DNA of 64,000 nt, from the NCBI RefSeq assembly GCF_020687745.1, contig NZ_JAJEWK010000008.1, positions 184,044 to 248,043 on the forward strand, read 5' to 3'. This stretch comes from Chryseobacterium sp. MFBS3-17 (lineage in GTDB: Bacteria; Bacteroidota; Bacteroidia; Flavobacteriales; Weeksellaceae). Positions 61,890-64,000 of the stretch are shown piece after piece (the first letter of the stretch is position 1; each line of letters begins with the position of its first letter). The translations under genes and the position numbers were made by a program. Below the pieces are notes generated by a model that saw nothing but the letters and a program-made list of their open reading frames with translations, did not search any database and had not been told where the DNA came from.

Positions 61890-62882
61890 ATGGAAATCTT
61901 AAAAGCAAAGAATATAGATGAAAATCAATTTCAGCAAATAAATGATCTTTGGAACGAAGAATATCCGATTAATCTTAAGAATAGATTTGGTTTATTATTG
62001 GAAGGTGTTAGTAATTACAACCATTATCTTATTGAAGAAAATAATCAAATTTTAGCTTGGGCTGTTGACTTTGAAAAAGATAACGAAACAAGATTTTCAA
62101 TTATAGTTAATAAAAAACACCAAAGAAAAGGTCTAGGTAGCTTACTAATCGATAGACTTAAAAAAGATTTAGGAGAGTTCTATGGTTGGGTTATCGACCA
62201 CAACAATGACATAAAGGAAAATGGAGAATTTTATCAAACGCCTATATCATTTTATAGAAACAACGGTTTTGAAGTTTTAATTGATGAGCGAATTGACAGT
62301 GAAATAATAAAGGCAGTAAAAATAAAAAGTAAGATAAAAGTGTTTTCTGAAACAGAGCGATTTATATTAAGAGAGATACTTCCAACTGATGTTGATAAAC
62401 TTTTTGAACTTGACTCTGACCCAGAAGTTCACAGATATTTAGGGAACAGTCCAGTAACAGGCAAAGACCAAATCATTGACGTAATAAATTTTATAAGACA
62501 GCAATATGTTGACAATGGAATTGGACGTTGGGCCATTATTGACAAAAAAACAAACGACTTTATCGGTTGGACAGGGCTAAAATTCGTAACTGACTTGACA
62601 AATAACCACAAAAATTATTATGACCTTGGCTACCGACTTATTAAAAAATATTGGGGACAAGGAATTGCGACAGAAACAGCACTTGCTTCTTTGAACTATG
62701 CTTTTGATAAATTAAATGCTGACGAAGTTTATGCTATGGCAGATTGTGAAAATGACAGCTCAAACAAAATCTTAAATAAAATTGGACTTTCATTTATTGA
62801 AACGTTTGACTTTGATGGAATTAAACACAATTGGTATAAAATAGACAAAACAGAATATAAAAACAAAAAGCCGAACCGCTAA
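61890..62882 (+). CDS. Cassette-borne fusion of two GNAT acetyltransferase domains
   Basis: A 330-residue protein with two acetyltransferase domains in series. The N-terminal domain (about residues 1-140) has acetyl-CoA loop KKHQRKGLGSLLIDRLKKDL. The C-terminal domain (about 152-318) is RimJ/RimL-like, starting TERFILREILPTDVDKLFEL, with loop LIKKYWGQGIATETALASLN and ENDSSNKILNKIGL. Each could acetylate a different amine; the substrates are unknown. Its TAA stop lies inside the R'' box of the following attC site, and the cassette boundary lies 45 bp before its ATG, as in integron cassettes. Markedly AT-rich. Confidence 0.85.
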   Translation: MEILKAKNIDENQFQQINDLWNEEYPINLKNRFGLLLEGVSNYNHYLIEENNQILAWAVDFEKDNETRFSIIVNKKHQRKGLGSLLIDRLKKDLGEFYGWVIDHNNDIKENGEFYQTPISFYRNNGFEVLIDERIDSEIIKAVKIKSKIKVFSETERFILREILPTDVDKLFELDSDPEVHRYLGNSPVTGKDQIIDVINFIRQQYVDNGIGRWAIIDKKTNDFIGWTGLKFVTDLTNNHKNYYDLGYRLIKKYWGQGIATETALASLNYAFDKLNADEVYAMADCENDSSNKILNKIGLSFIETFDFDGIKHNWYKIDKTEYKNKKPNR

Positions 62883-63008
62883 CAAGGTATTGCCAAAAGC
62901 GGGGCTGAACGGCTTCGATTGGGCATTTGTGCAAGGTTCAACATTCGTTCTTCGATTGAACTTTAGTGCTAAAAATCCCCGCCTTCGGCAATACCCAAAA
63001 CGTTATAC
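62876..63008 (+). other. attC-like site 1 (integron cassette recombination site)
   Basis: R'' CCGCTAAC (62876-62883) is followed by GGTATTGCC and GCGGGG on the left. The right side has CCCCGC (62977-62982), GGCAATACC (62987-62995) and R' GTTATAC (63002-63008). The inverted order of complementary boxes with a variable middle (internal GTTCAA/TTGAAC arm) is the attC architecture. R'' is the exact reverse complement of the first bases of the cassette (GTTAGCGG at 61845). Confidence 0.75.
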
Positions 63009-63023
63009 GACATTTTCCCTAAA

Positions 63024-63707
63024 ATGACCGAGCAAAAATTAAAAGAATATTTTGAAAATAAAATTACGATAGATGAACTTAAATCTGACGTAAAAAATAG
63101 TCAAACTAAAACTGGTTTTGACACAACAAGCGTTTATATAAAACAAATCGAAGAAGGTGAATTTATAATTCAAAAAGAACATTTAATTAAGTTATGTGAA
63201 GATTTCATTTCTAAAAAAATTGACAGCGTTGATTTGAATATAATTGCTTTTTCATTAATAGCCTCAGATTTTTTTGATTGGAATGAAGATGAAATTAGTA
63301 ATGTAATATTTGATTGGGACAATCCAACAATTGGTTATGACATTAATACAAAAAATGTCCAATTATGGAAGGATTATCTTGAAAATGGAAAATATAATTT
63401 GGACAAAAACGAATTAAAAGAAAAATTTAGAAGTAAGGGAAGGTTTCTAAATCTATATCAACAAATTGACCAGATTTTGTGGGAAGATTGGGATCGGATT
63501 GGGATAAATGAAGATGCTCCAAGAGATGAATATCAGAGTTATACTCCAATTTTTCTCAAATTAGTTAAATCAAAATCTGATTCAAAAATAATTGCTGAGA
63601 AACTTTATGAAATTGAAATAGAAAAAATGGGGCTTCCAGGAAATTTTAATAACTGCCTAAAAGTTGCAGAAAAAATCATAGATATATACAAGAAAAACGT
63701 CGTATAA
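63024..63707 (+). CDS. Cassette-borne protein of unknown function
   Basis: A 227-residue soluble, acidic protein that I do not recognise. The C-terminal part (about residues 155-225: WDRIGINEDAPRDEYQSYTP, then KSDSKIIAEKLYEIEIEKMG) resembles small DUF1871-like helical domains often found in immunity or regulatory proteins. The N-terminal part is helical and charged. Its ATG lies 21 bp inside the cassette, and its TAA stop is inside the R'' box of attC site 2. AT-rich like its neighbour. Function cannot be stated. Confidence 0.65.
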   Translation: MTEQKLKEYFENKITIDELKSDVKNSQTKTGFDTTSVYIKQIEEGEFIIQKEHLIKLCEDFISKKIDSVDLNIIAFSLIASDFFDWNEDEISNVIFDWDNPTIGYDINTKNVQLWKDYLENGKYNLDKNELKEKFRSKGRFLNLYQQIDQILWEDWDRIGINEDAPRDEYQSYTPIFLKLVKSKSDSKIIAEKLYEIEIEKMGLPGNFNNCLKVAEKIIDIYKKNVV

Positions 63708-63889
63708 CAGCACCTTGGCAAAATAGCGAGTTAAGTCAAAATTTAAAGTCAGAACTTTTTTGTCGCAATCGCTATTTTTATTTTTTAATTTGTTAAATTT
63801 AAAAAATAAAAATGCGTTGCTCAGTTTTGGCAATATTAGAAGTTTTCGTGATTTAATTCGCTACTTCGCCAAGCTGTAAAACGTTATGT
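63699..63889 (+). other. attC-like site 2 (integron cassette recombination site)
   Basis: R'' GTCGTATAAC (63699-63708) is the exact reverse complement of the cassette's first ten bases, GTTATACGAC (63002-63011). Left boxes TTGGC (63715-63719) and TAGCGAGTTAA (63724-63734) pair with TTAATTCGCTA (63853-63863) and GCCAA (63868-63872). R' is GTTATGT (63883-63889). Longer than site 1. Confidence 0.75.
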
Positions 63890-64000
63890 GAGATTTTGAG
63901 AAAACATACCGAAGAAAAAATATTAACGGAATTTAAGAAACACAATATTTGTATTTTGTTTTTCGTTAACAATAAAAATCTATTAAAATACCTTTAATGT
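63884..64000 (+). other. Start of a third gene cassette (partial)
   Basis: The sequence after the R' junction begins TTATGTGAGA, so this cassette should end with TCTCACATAAC beyond the window. A 33-codon frame from TTG at 63896 (RKHTEEKILTEFKKHN) ends at 63997 and is too short to call a gene. Confidence 0.5.

Noticed and set aside
1..64000. tRNA or rRNA genes
   Set aside because: I found no cloverleaf-like segment or rRNA sequence in the gaps between genes.

Overview
The window looks like a chromosome segment from a Gram-negative Bacteroidota of the class Flavobacteriia, most likely the Chryseobacterium/Kaistella group of Weeksellaceae. The reasons are the many -7 boxes of the TAnnTTTG type, an XrtF exosortase pair, TonB-dependent receptors, DUF5689, DUF6702, DUF4251 and DUF6150 family proteins, many lipoproteins, methylmalonyl-CoA mutase with MeaB, and a 93-bp intergenic repeat of a kind I associate with flavobacterial genomes. 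The housekeeping backbone has moderate GC. Three accessory stretches (about 23.3-28.5 kb, 33.4-39.7 kb and 61.7-64.0 kb) are visibly AT-richer.

Layout. 0-6 kb: the end of a TonB-dependent receptor, a DUF5689 lipoprotein, then a leftward operon with an AmgK-like sugar kinase, a free-standing RapZ C-terminal domain, a MurU-like nucleotidyltransferase, a LOG-family protein and a DUF6702 protein. 6-23 kb: XrtF and its partner, a WG-repeat protein, a TPP riboswitch in front of a TonB-dependent receptor (predicted thiamine importer), an HU-fold membrane protein, metabolic enzymes, a serine hydrolase, a haem-binding protein, and both fumarase types (class II FumC and iron-sulfur class I). 28.7-33.3 kb: prfA, two thioredoxin-fold proteins and methylmalonyl-CoA mutase. 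39.7-61.3 kb: a dipeptide epimerase, two c-type haem lipoproteins, meaB, an M48 protease, MlaF/MlaE-type ABC genes with a separate MlaD-type gene, a sugar transferase, queE, folD, pgi, lon, a PpiD-type foldase, and a two-gene iron-sulfur oxidoreductase.

Accessory region 1 (23.2-28.7 kb) is a patchwork of repeats and polymorphic-toxin debris. A REP-associated tyrosine transposase (RAYT) sits among copies of a REP hairpin. A 157-bp direct repeat and a second, roughly 230-bp direct repeat that duplicates the prfA promoter and leader bracket different parts of the region. Inside are an Imm32-type immunity gene, two orphan Rhs-tip toxin genes each coupled to a lipoprotein immunity candidate, and a third, frameshifted Rhs tip. 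The two intact tips share a 101-bp leader, which suggests storage or swapping of toxin tips.

Accessory region 2 (33.4-39.7 kb) holds an 830-residue protein that resembles large proteins found near contractile-injection-type loci, a 671-residue modular protein ending in a predicted PD-(D/E)XK nuclease, and a likely immunity gene 6 bp downstream.

Accessory region 3 (61.7 kb to the end) looks like an integron-type gene-cassette array. Two complete cassettes, each with one gene (a double-GNAT acetyltransferase; a protein of unknown function), are followed by attC-like sites. In both, the first bases of the cassette are the exact reverse complement of the R'' box at its end, and the gene's TAA stop codon lies in that box. 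A third cassette begins before the window ends. No integrase is visible. I consider this the most surprising structure in the window.
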